Assembly (NCBI RefSeq): GCF_014202645.1
Contig: NZ_JACHHG010000001.1
Location: 392,895-456,894, forward strand
Direction of reading: 5' to 3'
DNA: 64,000 bases
Source of the DNA: Deinobacterium chartae
Lineage (GTDB): Bacteria; Deinococcota; Deinococci; Deinococcales; Deinococcaceae
Part shown: piece by piece, positions 9,123 to 21,142 of the stretch
Layout of the letters: each line of letters begins with the position of its first letter
Numbering within the stretch: position 1 is the stretch's first letter
Program-made: the position numbers and the translations under genes
Notes under the pieces: generated by a model
The model's database searches: none
Seen by the model: only the letters and a program-made list of their open reading frames with translations
Told to the model about the DNA's origin: nothing

Positions 9123-10697
9123 TCAGACGACCGTGAGGTCCTTGGGCTGCGGCAAGAACTCGAGGTCCGGGTTCTGCTCCACGGCGTACTCGAGGTCCCA
9201 CACGCTGCGGAACAGCATCACCGGGCGTCCCTGGTCGTCTTCGACCTGACGGGCGAAGCGCTCCACCTTGTCGGTCGGTCCGGCCAGCCAGCGCACCAGC
9301 TTGAACGAAGACGACATCAGCTCCACCGCCACGCCGTACTCCTCGAGCATGCGGTGCTCGAACACCTCGAACTGCAGGTGGCCGACTGCGCCCAACAGCG
9401 GGTCGCGCGCCCCGTCGGTCGGGTAGAACACCTGCACCACCCCCTCCTCGGCCAGCTGTTCAACGCCCTTGCGGAAAGCCTTGCGTTTGGAGACGTCCTT
9501 GGCGTAAGCGGTCATGAAGCTCTCAGGGGTAAAGCGCGGAAAGTCGTGCAGGCGCAGCTTGGGGTTCACGCTCACCACGTCGCCGATGCGGAACACGCCC
9601 GGGTTCACCAGGCCCACGATGTCGCCCGGGAACGCCTCTTCGACGCTTTCACGGTCCTGGGCGAACAGGCTGTGCGCGCGCGACAGGCGCAGGCTGCGCC
9701 CGGTGCGGGTGTGTACGACCTCCATGCCGCGCTCGAAACGCCCCGAAGCCACCCGCATGTACGCGGTGCGGTCGCGGTGCGCCTTGCTCATGTTCGCCTG
9801 CAGCTTGAAGATGAAGCCGGTAAACGGAGCCTCGGGATCCAGCGGCCCGGCGGTGGTCTCCAGCGGCGCGGGCGGCGGCGTGAGGGTCACGAAGCGCTCG
9901 AGGAAGTTCTCCACGCCGAAGTTGTTCATGGCCGAGCCCCAGAACACCGGGGTCATCTCGCCGCGCAAGAAAGCCTCCTGATCGAAGGGCTCGAGGGCTC
10001 CTTCGACCAATTCGAGCTCCTCGCGTAACTGACGGTGCGCGTCCGCGCCGATCAGGTCCGCGAGCGCCTCGTCCTCGAGGTCGCGCACCTGCACCGGCGC
10101 GCGCTCGCGGCCGTGCTCGACCCGTTCGAACAGCAGCACCTGACGGCGCTGCAGGTCAAAGATTCCCTTGAAGTCCGGTCCCGAACCGATCGGCCAGGTC
10201 AGCGGGGCCACCTTGATCTTCAGCGTGCTCTCCACCTGCTCGAGCAGCTCGAAGAAATCCATGGCCGGACGGTCGAGCTTGTTCATGAACGTCAGGATCG
10301 GGATGCCGCGGTTCTTGCACACCGCGAACAGCTTCTCGGTCTGGGCCTGCACGCCGCGCGCCGCGTCGAGCATCATCAGCGCCGAGTCGGCGGCCATCAG
10401 GGTGCGGTAGGTGTCCTCGGAGAAGTCCTGGTGTCCGGGCGTGTCGAGCAGGTTCACGTGGTAGCCGTCGTACTCGAACACCATCGCCGACGACGAGATC
10501 GAAATACCGCGCTGCTGCTCCATGCTCATCCAGTCCGAGCGGGCATGCGCCTGGTTCTGCTTGGCTGTGACGCTGCCTGCCTGCTGGATGGCACCTCCGT
10601 ACAGCAGCAGCTTCTCGGTCATGGTGGTCTTACCGGCGTCCGGGTGCGAGATGATCGCAAACGTCCGGCGCCGCTGAATTTCGTGCTTGAGGTCCAT
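9123..10697 (-). CDS. prfC: Peptide chain release factor 3 (RF3)
   Basis: The 524-aa cytoplasmic GTPase recycles RF1 and RF2 from the ribosome after termination. The GTP-binding motifs are complete: SHPDAGKTT (about 17-25), the GISISSS switch region, DTPGHQDF and NKLD. The C-terminal two thirds match RF3 in length and sequence, distinguishing it from EF-G. The ATG at 10697 is chosen because GGGAGAG precedes it and the protein then begins with [20 protein letters not shown], as in other RF3 proteins. The leader contains a promoter-proximal hairpin with a T8 tract (10794-10816) that may regulate it. Confidence 0.95.
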   Translation of the reverse strand: MDLKHEIQRRRTFAIISHPDAGKTTMTEKLLLYGGAIQQAGSVTAKQNQAHARSDWMSMEQQRGISISSSAMVFEYDGYHVNLLDTPGHQDFSEDTYRTLMAADSALMMLDAARGVQAQTEKLFAVCKNRGIPILTFMNKLDRPAMDFFELLEQVESTLKIKVAPLTWPIGSGPDFKGIFDLQRRQVLLFERVEHGRERAPVQVRDLEDEALADLIGADAHRQLREELELVEGALEPFDQEAFLRGEMTPVFWGSAMNNFGVENFLERFVTLTPPPAPLETTAGPLDPEAPFTGFIFKLQANMSKAHRDRTAYMRVASGRFERGMEVVHTRTGRSLRLSRAHSLFAQDRESVEEAFPGDIVGLVNPGVFRIGDVVSVNPKLRLHDFPRFTPESFMTAYAKDVSKRKAFRKGVEQLAEEGVVQVFYPTDGARDPLLGAVGHLQFEVFEHRMLEEYGVAVELMSSSFKLVRWLAGPTDKVERFARQVEDDQGRPVMLFRSVWDLEYAVEQNPDLEFLPQPKDLTVV

Positions 10698-10793
10698 ATT
10701 CTCTCCCAGGGCCCAGGGGGGCAACTTTCCGAGCTTAGCAGTTCTGCGCGGGTCTCATGGGAGAGCAGGTCACATCGGAAGGCACCTCAGGGC

Positions 10794-10816
10794 AAAAAAA
10801 ATCGGCCCACGGGCCG
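10794..10816 (-). terminator. Intrinsic terminator in the prfC leader (possible attenuator)
   Basis: On the minus strand CGGCC-CGTG-GGCCG is followed by ATTTTTTTT, a textbook Rho-independent signal. It lies between a good promoter (10828-10856) and the prfC start 97 bp further on, so it would stop most transcripts unless read through. No minus-strand gene upstream needs it. Confidence 0.65.
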
Positions 10817-10827
10817 CTGATAACAAT

Positions 10828-10856
10828 AGGATACCCCGGTATGCAGTATGCGTCAA
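10828..10856 (-). promoter_or_regulatory. Promoter TTGACG-17-TATCCT ahead of prfC
   Basis: On the minus strand TTGACG (10851-10856) and TATCCT (10828-10833) are separated by exactly 17 bp. The expected transcription start is near 10821, only a few bases before the leader terminator. Confidence 0.65.
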
Positions 10857-10932
10857 GCCTAACCGCCGCACCCTAAGCGCGCCTTTACGCCGGGCACAAC
10901 CAGGCCCACGCACCAGGGTGCAGGCTGGAGGC

Positions 10933-11592
10933 ATGACAGCTCACGGCATCATTTTGGACATGGACGGCACCCTGATCGACTCGAACGACGCCCACGCCCG
11001 CGCGTGGCAGCGCGCCTTCGCCGAGCACCACCTCGAGGTGCCCTTCGATCGGATCCGCCCCCTGATCGGGATGGGCAGCGACCAGTTGCTGCCGCGCCTG
11101 GCCGGGATCGAAAAGGAGTCGCTGCAGGGACAGGCGCTGTCCGAAGCCTGGACCCGCTACTTTCAAGAGGAGCTGCCCTCGCTGCGCCCGCTCGACGGAG
11201 CCCGTTCGCTGCTCGAGGCCCTGCGGGCCCGCGGAATGCGGCTGGTGCTGGCGTCGTCGGGCGATCCCAAGCTGCTCGACCGCCTGATCGGGCTCGTCAA
11301 CATCCGGGACCTGCTCGACGGCAGTACCTCGAGCGGCGACGGCGCCTCGAAGCCCGCTCCGGATACGCTGCAGGCGGCCCTGAATCAGCTGGGCCTGCCG
11401 CCCGAACAGGTGGTGATGCTCGGGGATACCCCGCACGACCTCGAGGCGGCCCGGAGGGCCGGGGTGCGCATGATCGCGCTGCGCAGCGGCGGTTTTTCCG
11501 ACGCGGACCTTGCGGGGGCCGCCGAGATCTGGAACGATCCGCAAGACCTCGGGGAGCACCTGGAGGAATCGCTGCTCGGCCAGAGCGTGTGA
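10933..11592 (+). CDS. HAD-superfamily phosphatase (beta-phosphoglucomutase/Gph-like)
   Basis: The 219-aa protein is a HAD hydrolase of subfamily IA. It has the nucleophile motif LDMDGTLID (Asp9 and Asp11), the threonine/serine motif LVLASSG, a Lys in GASKPAPD and the acidic motif GDTPHD. The helical cap between motifs 1 and 2 is of phosphoglycolate phosphatase or beta-phosphoglucomutase type. Substrate cannot be decided from sequence. The ATG at 10933 follows GCTGGAGGC; earlier in-frame codons would add an unrelated N-terminus. It lies divergent to prfC and convergent with the HIT gene. Confidence 0.85.
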   Translation: MTAHGIILDMDGTLIDSNDAHARAWQRAFAEHHLEVPFDRIRPLIGMGSDQLLPRLAGIEKESLQGQALSEAWTRYFQEELPSLRPLDGARSLLEALRARGMRLVLASSGDPKLLDRLIGLVNIRDLLDGSTSSGDGASKPAPDTLQAALNQLGLPPEQVVMLGDTPHDLEAARRAGVRMIALRSGGFSDADLAGAAEIWNDPQDLGEHLEESLLGQSV

Positions 11593-11616
11593 AGGGAGGG
11601 GGTGGTTCCCTCCCTT
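11592..11616. terminator. 9-bp hairpin between convergent genes
   Basis: Arms 11592-11600 and 11608-11616 are perfect complements with a 7-nt loop, directly between the HAD stop and the HIT stop. It can serve both strands. Confidence 0.6.
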
Positions 11617-11628
11617 CGCGTCTGGAAC

Positions 11629-11967
11629 TCAGACGATGTCGTGCAGCGCGGCTCCGTCGGCCCAGCCGCCCAGGATGTGCACGTGGGTGTGAAACACCTC
11701 CTGGCCGCCGCCTTTACCCACGTTGACCACCAGACGGTAGTCTCCCAGGTGCTGACGCGCAACCTTGGTGGCGGTCAGGAACAGCTGGCCCATGTCCTGC
11801 ACGTCCTCGATCTCGTCAAGGCGGGTCGAGAGGCGCTTGGGGATCACCAGCAGGTGCACCGGGGCCTTGGGCGCGATGTCCTTGATGGCGATGAACGCGT
11901 CGTCTTCGTACACGATGCTCGAGGGGATCTCGCGGTCGATGATGCGCTCGAAGATGGTCTTGTTCAT
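11629..11967 (-). CDS. HIT-family nucleotide hydrolase (HinT-like)
   Basis: This 112-aa histidine-triad protein hydrolyses nucleotide phosphoramidates such as AMP-lysine or AMP-NH2 in known family members. The signature H93-T-H95-V-H97 is followed by ILGG, and the N-terminal block with IPKRLST is typical. Length equals that of bacterial HinT. A TAAGAT -10 box at 11977-11982 lies 9 bp before the ATG, and no Shine-Dalgarno sequence is present, so the mRNA leader should be only a few nucleotides long. The gene is monocistronic, with MeaB downstream in the same orientation but separate. Confidence 0.92.
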   Translation of the reverse strand: MNKTIFERIIDREIPSSIVYEDDAFIAIKDIAPKAPVHLLVIPKRLSTRLDEIEDVQDMGQLFLTATKVARQHLGDYRLVVNVGKGGGQEVFHTHVHILGGWADGAALHDIV

Positions 11968-12003
11968 GATGGGGTCATCTTAAAAGGTGACACGCTGCCC
12001 GCG

Positions 12004-12969
12004 CTAGCGCGGCACCCGTTCGCCCAGCAGCAGGGCCGCGGCGCTCGAGGGGCTGATCTCCCCTGCCCGCACGCGCTCGCGCAGGTCGGGCAACAGGGCG
12101 CGGGTACGCTCCTGACGCACGAAAGCGTTCCAGACCTCCTCGCGCAGCAGGGTGTCGAACCACTCGAGGGTCTGGCGGGCGCGCTTGTCCATCAGGGCGG
12201 TCCCCAGGCTGCTCCGGTACTCGAGCAGCGTATCCCAGACCTGCGCCAGGCCCTGGCCGCTGAGCGCACTCGCCTGCAGCACCCGGGGCTTCCAGGCGGC
12301 CCCGTGCGGCGTGAGCAGCCGCAGCGCATTGCCGTAGTCGCTCTGGGCACGGTTGGCCTCCTTGGGGTGCAAGTCGGCCTTGTTGATCACGACCACGTCG
12401 GCCAGTTCCATGATGCCGCGCTTGATGCCCTGCAGTTCGTCCCCGGCGGTGGGCAGCATCAGCAGCACGAAGACGTCGGTCATCGAGGCGACCGCCACCT
12501 CGCTCTGCCCCACGCCCACGGTCTCGACCAGGATGACGTCGAAACCGGCGGCCTCGCAGGCGACCATCGCCTCGCGGGTGCGGCGGGCCACCCCGCCCAG
12601 CGTGCCCCCCGAGGGGCTGGGGCGAATAAAGGCGCGCGGATCGGCGGCCAAGCGCTCCATACGGGTCTTGTCGCCCATGATCGAGCCGCCGCTGCGGCCG
12701 CTCGAGGGGTCCACCGCCAGCACCGCCACCCGGTGCCCGGCCCCGAGCAGCAGCATGCCAAAAGCCTCGATGAAGGTGCTCTTGCCGACCCCGGGCACCC
12801 CCGAGATGCCGATGCGCAGCGCGTTACCGGCCTGCGGCAGCAAGGCCTCGAGCAGTTGCTGCGCCTGCTGCTGGTGGTCGGCGCGGCGGCTCTCGAGCAA
12901 GGTGATGGTCTTGGCCAGCGCCCGCCGCTGACCGGCCCGGACCCCTTCGATCAGTTCGGAGAGCTGCAC
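12004..12969 (-). CDS. meaB: MeaB/ArgK-type G3E GTPase, methylmalonyl-CoA mutase chaperone
   Basis: The 321-aa GTPase protects and reloads the adenosylcobalamin cofactor of methylmalonyl-CoA mutase. Visible motifs are Walker A (GVPGVGKST), the switch [33 protein letters not shown] and NKAD. A GTG start at 12969 is preferred: CGAGGA lies upstream at normal spacing and the product then begins [20 protein letters not shown], as other MeaB proteins do. It follows the mutase gene by 19 bp on the same strand, the usual partner arrangement. The ArgK name of older annotations is less likely given this neighbour. Confidence 0.93.
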   Translation of the reverse strand: MQLSELIEGVRAGQRRALAKTITLLESRRADHQQQAQQLLEALLPQAGNALRIGISGVPGVGKSTFIEAFGMLLLGAGHRVAVLAVDPSSGRSGGSIMGDKTRMERLAADPRAFIRPSPSGGTLGGVARRTREAMVACEAAGFDVILVETVGVGQSEVAVASMTDVFVLLMLPTAGDELQGIKRGIMELADVVVINKADLHPKEANRAQSDYGNALRLLTPHGAAWKPRVLQASALSGQGLAQVWDTLLEYRSSLGTALMDKRARQTLEWFDTLLREEVWNAFVRQERTRALLPDLRERVRAGEISPSSAAALLLGERVPR

Positions 12970-12988
12970 CGGAAATCCTCGCGGCCGT

Positions 12989-15133
<2,145 letters not shown>

Positions 15134-15152
15134 GCTTACCTCTTCTGCCAGG

Positions 15153-15177
15153 AGTATAGAACATACGTCCGTTAGTT
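15153..15177 (-). promoter_or_regulatory. Promoter -10 TATACT with overlapping palindromic operator for scpA-meaB
   Basis: The -10 box TATACT (15153-15158, minus strand) is next to an 18-bp dyad AACnnACGnnCGTnnGTT at 15160-15177 that fills the spacer to the weak -35 region. Dyads of this size in a spacer are typical TetR-family operators that control fatty-acid and acyl-CoA genes. No TetR gene is in the window. Confidence 0.6.
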
Positions 15178-15209
15178 TGCGGACGGGCACGGGCACGCCT
15201 GCACCAGGG

Positions 15210-15374
15210 TCACCGGAAAAAGGCCCAGATCAGCAGCAACGACACCACCAAGCCTCCCAGCAGGAACAGGAAGGGACCGGCCAGCAGCTGGTACAGCGCG
15301 ATCAGGATCGCCCAGAAATCGATGATGTCCGGTTCGATGTCGCGCTTCTCGCCCGGTTCGGGCCGCTCGTTCAT
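15210..15374 (-). CDS. Small single-span membrane protein (54 aa)
   Basis: A 54-codon gene reads [16 protein letters not shown], then a hydrophobic half (about residues 17-52) with one or two membrane segments including [19 protein letters not shown], ending AFFR. The acidic, charged N-terminus would lie in the cytoplasm. A TAGAAT box (15381-15386) ends 6 bp before the ATG, the leaderless pattern seen at other genes here. It sits alone between scpA and the divergent acyl-CoA synthetase. It is not recognised as a named family; function is unknown. Confidence 0.6.
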   Translation of the reverse strand: MNERPEPGEKRDIEPDIIDFWAILIALYQLLAGPFLFLLGGLVVSLLLIWAFFR

Positions 15375-15558
15375 GCCCGCATTCTAGCGGCCCTGCCCGG
15401 TTCAGGCGAGTCCGGCACCGTCTTGGCGTCTCCGCCTGGCGTGCACCGACCGGCTCCGTCACGTTTGAAAAGCTTGGCCCCGGTCGTGAAATATTTACCA
15501 CATAGAGCAGTTCGGGACCGCCTCGTGCCCAAAACCCAGACAACCCCACGGGCACCTT

Positions 15559-15588
15559 TTGGCATTTTCGCTCTCCGACCGTTAGAAT
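15559..15588 (+). promoter_or_regulatory. Promoter TTGGCA-18-TAGAAT of the acyl-CoA synthetase gene
   Basis: TTGGCA (15559-15564) and TAGAAT (15583-15588) are spaced by 18 bp. A strong AAAGGAGG (15596-15603) follows in front of the ATG at 15611, so this gene is transcribed with a short normal leader. Confidence 0.6.
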
Positions 15589-15610
15589 TCCCCGCAAAGG
15601 AGGTCCAACC

Positions 15611-17293
15611 ATGTCGGCCGACGCTTTTTTACAGGCGCGCGATTACCTGCTCACACACCGCCTCGACGCCGAGACGGCCCGCCGAGACTTCCGCTGGCCC
15701 CACCTGGAGGCGTTCAACTGGGCCCTGGACCATTTCGACCCCCTGGCCCACGGCAACGACCAACCCGCCCTGATGGTCTGGACCGCCGGAGAGCTCGAGC
15801 GGCGCTCGTTCGAAGAGTTGCGCCGCGCCTCGAACCGCGCGGCCAACTACCTGCGCTCGCTGGGTCTCGCGCGCGGCGACCGCGTTCTGCTGATGCTGCC
15901 CAACCGCGTCGAGCTGTGGGAACTGATGCTGGGCATCATGAAAATCGGCGCGGTGGTCATCCCGGCCACCACCCTGCTCACCGAAGCCGACCTCGCCGAC
16001 CGCCTGGAACGCGGGCAGGTGCGCATGGTCATCACCGAAGCCGCCGAGACCGCCAAATTCGGCGCGGGCGACTACCTGCGGGTCTCACTGGGTGCGACGG
16101 GCGGCTGGCACGACTGGTCCGAGGCCGCGCGGCAGTCCGAGGACTTCGTGCCCGACGGCGTGACCCGCGCCGACGACACGCTGCTGCTGTACTTCACCTC
16201 CGGGACCACCTCGAGGCCCAAGCTGGTCGAGCACACCCACGCCTCGTACCCGGTCGGCCACCTCTCCACCGCCTACTGGATCGGGCTGCAACCGGGCGAC
16301 TTGCACTGGAACATCTCCTCGCCCGGCTGGGCCAAGCACGCCTGGAGCTCGCTGTTCGCACCCTGGAACGTGGGCGCTACCGTGTTCGCGCACGGCGGTC
16401 GCTTCGATGCCAGAGAAACCCTGGAGTTGATCGTGCGCTACGGCATCACCACGCTGTGCGCCCCGCCCACGGTGTGGCGCATGCTGATCCAGCAGGATCT
16501 GGGCAGCTACCCGGTCAAGCTGCGCGAGGTGGTTGGGGCCGGCGAACCGCTGAACCCCGAGATCATCGAGCGGGTGCGCGCCGCCTGGGGGCTCGCCCTG
16601 CGCGACGGTTACGGCCAGACCGAGACCACTGCCCAAATCGGCAACCCGCCCGGCCAGCAACTGCGTCCGGGCTCGATGGGCAAAGCGCTGCCCGGCTACC
16701 GGGTGGTGCTGCTCGACGCCGACGACCAGGAAGCCGAAGAGGGTGAGATCGCCCTGGACCTCGCGGAAGGAACGCGGCCCCTGGGCCTGATGCGCGGCTA
16801 CGAGGGTGACCCGGGCCGCACCCAGGCCGCCCTCGGCGGACGCTACTACCGTACCGGCGACGTGGCCTCGAGGGACAAAGACGGTTACCTGTGGTACGTG
16901 GGGCGCGCCGACGACGTGTTCAAGAGCTCGGACTACCGCATCTCGCCCTTCGAGCTCGAGAGCCTCTTGATCGAGCACCCGGCGGTCGCCGAGGCGGCGG
17001 TGGTGCCCTCTCCGGACCCGCTGCGCCTGTCGGTGCCCAAGGCCTACGTGGTGCTGGTTCCGGGCGTACCGCCCGGCCGTGACACCGCCCTGGAGATCCT
17101 GCGCTTCGTGCGCGAGCGTGCCGCACCGTACAAGCGGGTGCGCCGCCTCGAGTTTACCGAACTGCCCAAGACCATCTCGGGCAAGATCCGCCGGGTGGAG
17201 TTGCGCGGCCTCGAGCAGCAGCCCGGCCGGAACCGCGGGCAGTGGGAGTTCTGGGAGGAGGACTTCGAGGAGCTGCGCAAGGACCGCACCTGA
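15611..17293 (+). CDS. AMP-forming acyl-CoA synthetase (medium-chain type)
   Basis: This 560-aa member of the ANL superfamily activates a carboxylic acid to its acyl-CoA through an acyl-adenylate. Motifs in order are the P-loop YFTSGTTSRPK, the adenine-binding YGQTETT, the hinge TGDVASRDKDGY and the catalytic Lys of PKTISGKIRR (about residue 525). The overall pattern is closest to medium-chain (ACSM-like) synthetases rather than acetyl-CoA synthetase, but chain length is uncertain. A perfect AAAGGAGG precedes the ATG. The nearby methylmalonyl-CoA mutase makes a role in fatty-acid or branched-acid catabolism plausible. Confidence 0.88.
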   Translation: MSADAFLQARDYLLTHRLDAETARRDFRWPHLEAFNWALDHFDPLAHGNDQPALMVWTAGELERRSFEELRRASNRAANYLRSLGLARGDRVLLMLPNRVELWELMLGIMKIGAVVIPATTLLTEADLADRLERGQVRMVITEAAETAKFGAGDYLRVSLGATGGWHDWSEAARQSEDFVPDGVTRADDTLLLYFTSGTTSRPKLVEHTHASYPVGHLSTAYWIGLQPGDLHWNISSPGWAKHAWSSLFAPWNVGATVFAHGGRFDARETLELIVRYGITTLCAPPTVWRMLIQQDLGSYPVKLREVVGAGEPLNPEIIERVRAAWGLALRDGYGQTETTAQIGNPPGQQLRPGSMGKALPGYRVVLLDADDQEAEEGEIALDLAEGTRPLGLMRGYEGDPGRTQAALGGRYYRTGDVASRDKDGYLWYVGRADDVFKSSDYRISPFELESLLIEHPAVAEAAVVPSPDPLRLSVPKAYVVLVPGVPPGRDTALEILRFVRERAAPYKRVRRLEFTELPKTISGKIRRVELRGLEQQPGRNRGQWEFWEEDFEELRKDRT

Positions 17294-17328
17294 CGCCCAC
17301 CCGGAGGTGACCGGGCGTCCGCGCGAGG

Positions 17329-17356
17329 CCGGGGGAAGGAATTTTCCTTCCCCCGG
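17329..17356. terminator. 13-bp hairpin between convergent genes
   Basis: Arms 17329-17341 and 17344-17356 are perfect complements around TT, between the acyl-CoA synthetase and the flavoprotein. A weaker GC-rich hairpin lies just before it at about 17294-17317. Confidence 0.65.
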
Positions 17357-17361
17357 ACGTT

Positions 17362-18276
17362 TCAGGCCTGCTCCAGTGCAGCCGCGAAGATCAGGGCGTT
17401 GTTGAGCGAGGCTGCAGCGCGCGCTCCACTCGACACGGCGTGGGCTATCTGGTGGGCGGCAGGCTCGACCATGTCTCCTGCTGCGTACACGCCCGGAACG
17501 CTGGTCTGGCCAGCGGCGTCCGTGACCACGTTATGCCCGTTGTCGGACATCTTGCATCCGAGCTGCGCCGCGAGGTCCGAGGCGGGCCGCACGTCCGGCT
17601 GCAGGAAGAGCGCTTCTCGTGCGAGAACCCGGCCACCGCGGAACACCACGCGCTCCAGAGCGTCTCCTGCCCCCTCGAGGTGCGACAGGGGATCCTCGAG
17701 GACCGCTATGCCCAGCGCCGCCAGCTGTCCCAGCCGTTCGGGGGTCAGGCCCGAGGGACCGTCTGTCAGCAACACGGTATCGCGGCTCCAGTGGTGCAGC
17801 ATCACCGCCTTGTGATAGCCGCTCTCGCTCCGGCCCAGCACCGCCAGCGGACGGTCTTGCACCTCCCAGCCGTGGCAGTACGGGCAGGCGTGCACCGAAC
17901 GCCCCCAGCGCTCGCGCAGGCCGGGCAGGTCGGGCAGCAGGTCGCGTACGCCGGTGGCGAGCAGCAGCCGCGCTGCACGCACCCGCGAGCCGTCCTCGAG
18001 GTCGAGTTCGAAGCCGCCCGAGACGCTGCGGGCGCGCAGGGCCTCGAGGAAGCGCAGCTCGGTGCCGTAGGGTTCGAGCTGCTCGTGGGCGATGCGCCGC
18101 AGCTCGCCGGGCGGGGTACCGTCGCGGGTGAGGAAGCCGTGCGAGTGCGCCACGGGGGCGTTACGGGGAGTGCGGCGGTCGAGCAGCAGAACGCGGCGGC
18201 GCGCACGTCCGAGGGTCAGCGCGGCGCTGAGCCCGGCTGCGCTGCCTCCGACGACGATGACGTCGTAATCGGTCAT
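17362..18276 (-). CDS. Thioredoxin-reductase-like FAD/NAD(P) oxidoreductase
   Basis: The 304-aa flavoprotein has the thioredoxin reductase layout: N-terminal FAD site (VVGGSAAGLSAAL, about 8-20), a redox-active CPYCHG in place of the usual CATCDG, an NAD(P) domain starting LAVLGRSESG, and a C-terminal FAD motif GVYAAGDMVEP. The ACPYCHG variant is shared by a group of thioredoxin-reductase-like proteins distinct from TrxB, so the electron acceptor is not certain. The ATG at 18276 starts the FAD domain after a few residues; the longer reading adds an unrelated stretch. An AT-rich palindrome about 190 bp upstream may control it. Confidence 0.85.
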   Translation of the reverse strand: MTDYDVIVVGGSAAGLSAALTLGRARRRVLLLDRRTPRNAPVAHSHGFLTRDGTPPGELRRIAHEQLEPYGTELRFLEALRARSVSGGFELDLEDGSRVRAARLLLATGVRDLLPDLPGLRERWGRSVHACPYCHGWEVQDRPLAVLGRSESGYHKAVMLHHWSRDTVLLTDGPSGLTPERLGQLAALGIAVLEDPLSHLEGAGDALERVVFRGGRVLAREALFLQPDVRPASDLAAQLGCKMSDNGHNVVTDAAGQTSVPGVYAAGDMVEPAAHQIAHAVSSGARAAASLNNALIFAAALEQA

Positions 18277-18461
18277 GTTGAATCTCGCTTTCAGGCGAAG
18301 AGGAAAATGCGGGTTTACGGCAAATATTTGAAAATAAGGGCTCAGCAGCTGTCGTACAGCTTGCAGCGGCAACGCGAACAGCGGCAGCGCTTTTCTCGCT
18401 TTTTACGCGCCTTTCTTGCCCGCTCCCGGCGGGGACGAGAAAAGCAGGCGGGGACGCAACT

Positions 18462-18477
18462 TGATATCATATTATCA
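18462..18477. promoter_or_regulatory. AT-rich inverted repeat TGATA-N6-TATCA, possible operator
   Basis: The 16-bp element is conspicuous in a GC-rich region. On the minus strand it includes TATGAT, which could be a -10 box of the flavoprotein promoter, so a repressor bound here would block it. MarR-type operators often look like this; no regulator gene is adjacent. Confidence 0.45.
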
Positions 18478-18560
18478 TTTAGAGCATGGCCCACCCTCCT
18501 TGTCAAGCCTTCCCACCGCCGTCAAGCGGACCCCACCAGCATCGCAGCGCGCCCCAACCG

Positions 18561-18602
18561 GAGAGAGGAGAGACGGAGTGCGCGCTCCGTCTCTCCTCTC
18601 TC
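18561..18602. terminator. 18-bp perfect hairpin downstream of the CsaA-type gene
   Basis: Arms 18561-18578 and 18585-18602 pair perfectly around a 6-nt loop. It follows the stop of the minus-strand gene at 18660 and has no T-run. Confidence 0.6.
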
Positions 18603-18659
18603 CCCGGCAGTCCTCAGGACACCGCAGCGGGCCCCAGAAGTCAGGGCCCTACACCCGCT

Positions 18660-19016
18660 TCAGAACACCTTGCTGCCCAGCCTGGCTTCCACAGCGGGCG
18701 TCAGGAAGGTTGCCTCGCCGCTGTCTGCCCCGGGATACTGCACCCCCAGAATCAGCACCTCGGACATGACCTCCCCGATCGGGCGCGGCTCGAAGTTCAG
18801 CACTCCCAGCACCTGTTTGCCCTGCAACGCCTCGGCGGCATGACGGGTAAAGCGGCCCACGCTGGTGCGGCGCCCGTACTTGCCAAAATCCACGGTCAGG
18901 CGGTAGGAGGCCTTGGGGGCCGAGGGCTCGGGAACCACCTCGAGGACCCGGCCCAGCCGGATGTCGAGGCGTCCCAGGGTGTCTTCAAAGGTCACGGTCG
19001 GCTTGAGGTCGGCCAT
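18660..19016 (-). CDS. csaA: CsaA-type tRNA-binding-domain protein
   Basis: This 118-aa protein is a free-standing OB-fold tRNA-binding domain of the EMAP/CsaA class, which binds tRNA and, in Bacillus, shows export-chaperone activity. Typical elements are DIRLGRVLEVVPEP at about 18-31, SYRLTVDFG, and the C-terminal NFEPRPIGEVMSEVLILGV with its MxSEvL core. Length is that of CsaA. A TAAGGT box ends 6 bp before the ATG, so leaderless expression is possible, although AGGGG also lies there. It follows the ABC-F gene by 9 bp and may be co-transcribed. Confidence 0.85.
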   Translation of the reverse strand: MADLKPTVTFEDTLGRLDIRLGRVLEVVPEPSAPKASYRLTVDFGKYGRRTSVGRFTRHAAEALQGKQVLGVLNFEPRPIGEVMSEVLILGVQYPGADSGEATFLTPAVEARLGSKVF

Positions 19017-19025
19017 ACCCCTACC

Positions 19026-20900
<1,875 letters not shown>

Positions 20901-21142
20901 AAACTCCAGTATAGAGCCTCAAAAGCAGGTTTTTGGAAATGCGCGTTCTCGCCTAGGCCGCCGCTACGCCGCGCGGACGGGCGAGCCGAGGGCAGCCCCG
21001 CGCAGCGCCGAGGACAACTCCTTGTCCGTCTGCCCAGCAAGGGCGGCGCGGTCCGCCGGATGAAGGGCGGAGCAGCAATCGCTCAAAGCCGAGTCCACCG
21101 TCCGGTGACGGCAAGCTGACCCCCTGCTTGTGCCATACGGGT

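Larger units (their letters stand above)
18277..18659. other. 383-bp intergenic region with operator-like palindrome and hairpin
   Basis: No gene is seen. The region is AT-richer at 18295-18350 and 18455-18485 and holds a 16-bp palindrome and a strong hairpin, listed separately. The flavoprotein promoter probably lies between 18277 and 18490. Confidence 0.5.

Noticed and set aside
20901..21142. Pho box in front of pstS
   Set aside because: No repeated CTGTCAT-like or related direct repeats were found in the divergent gap.
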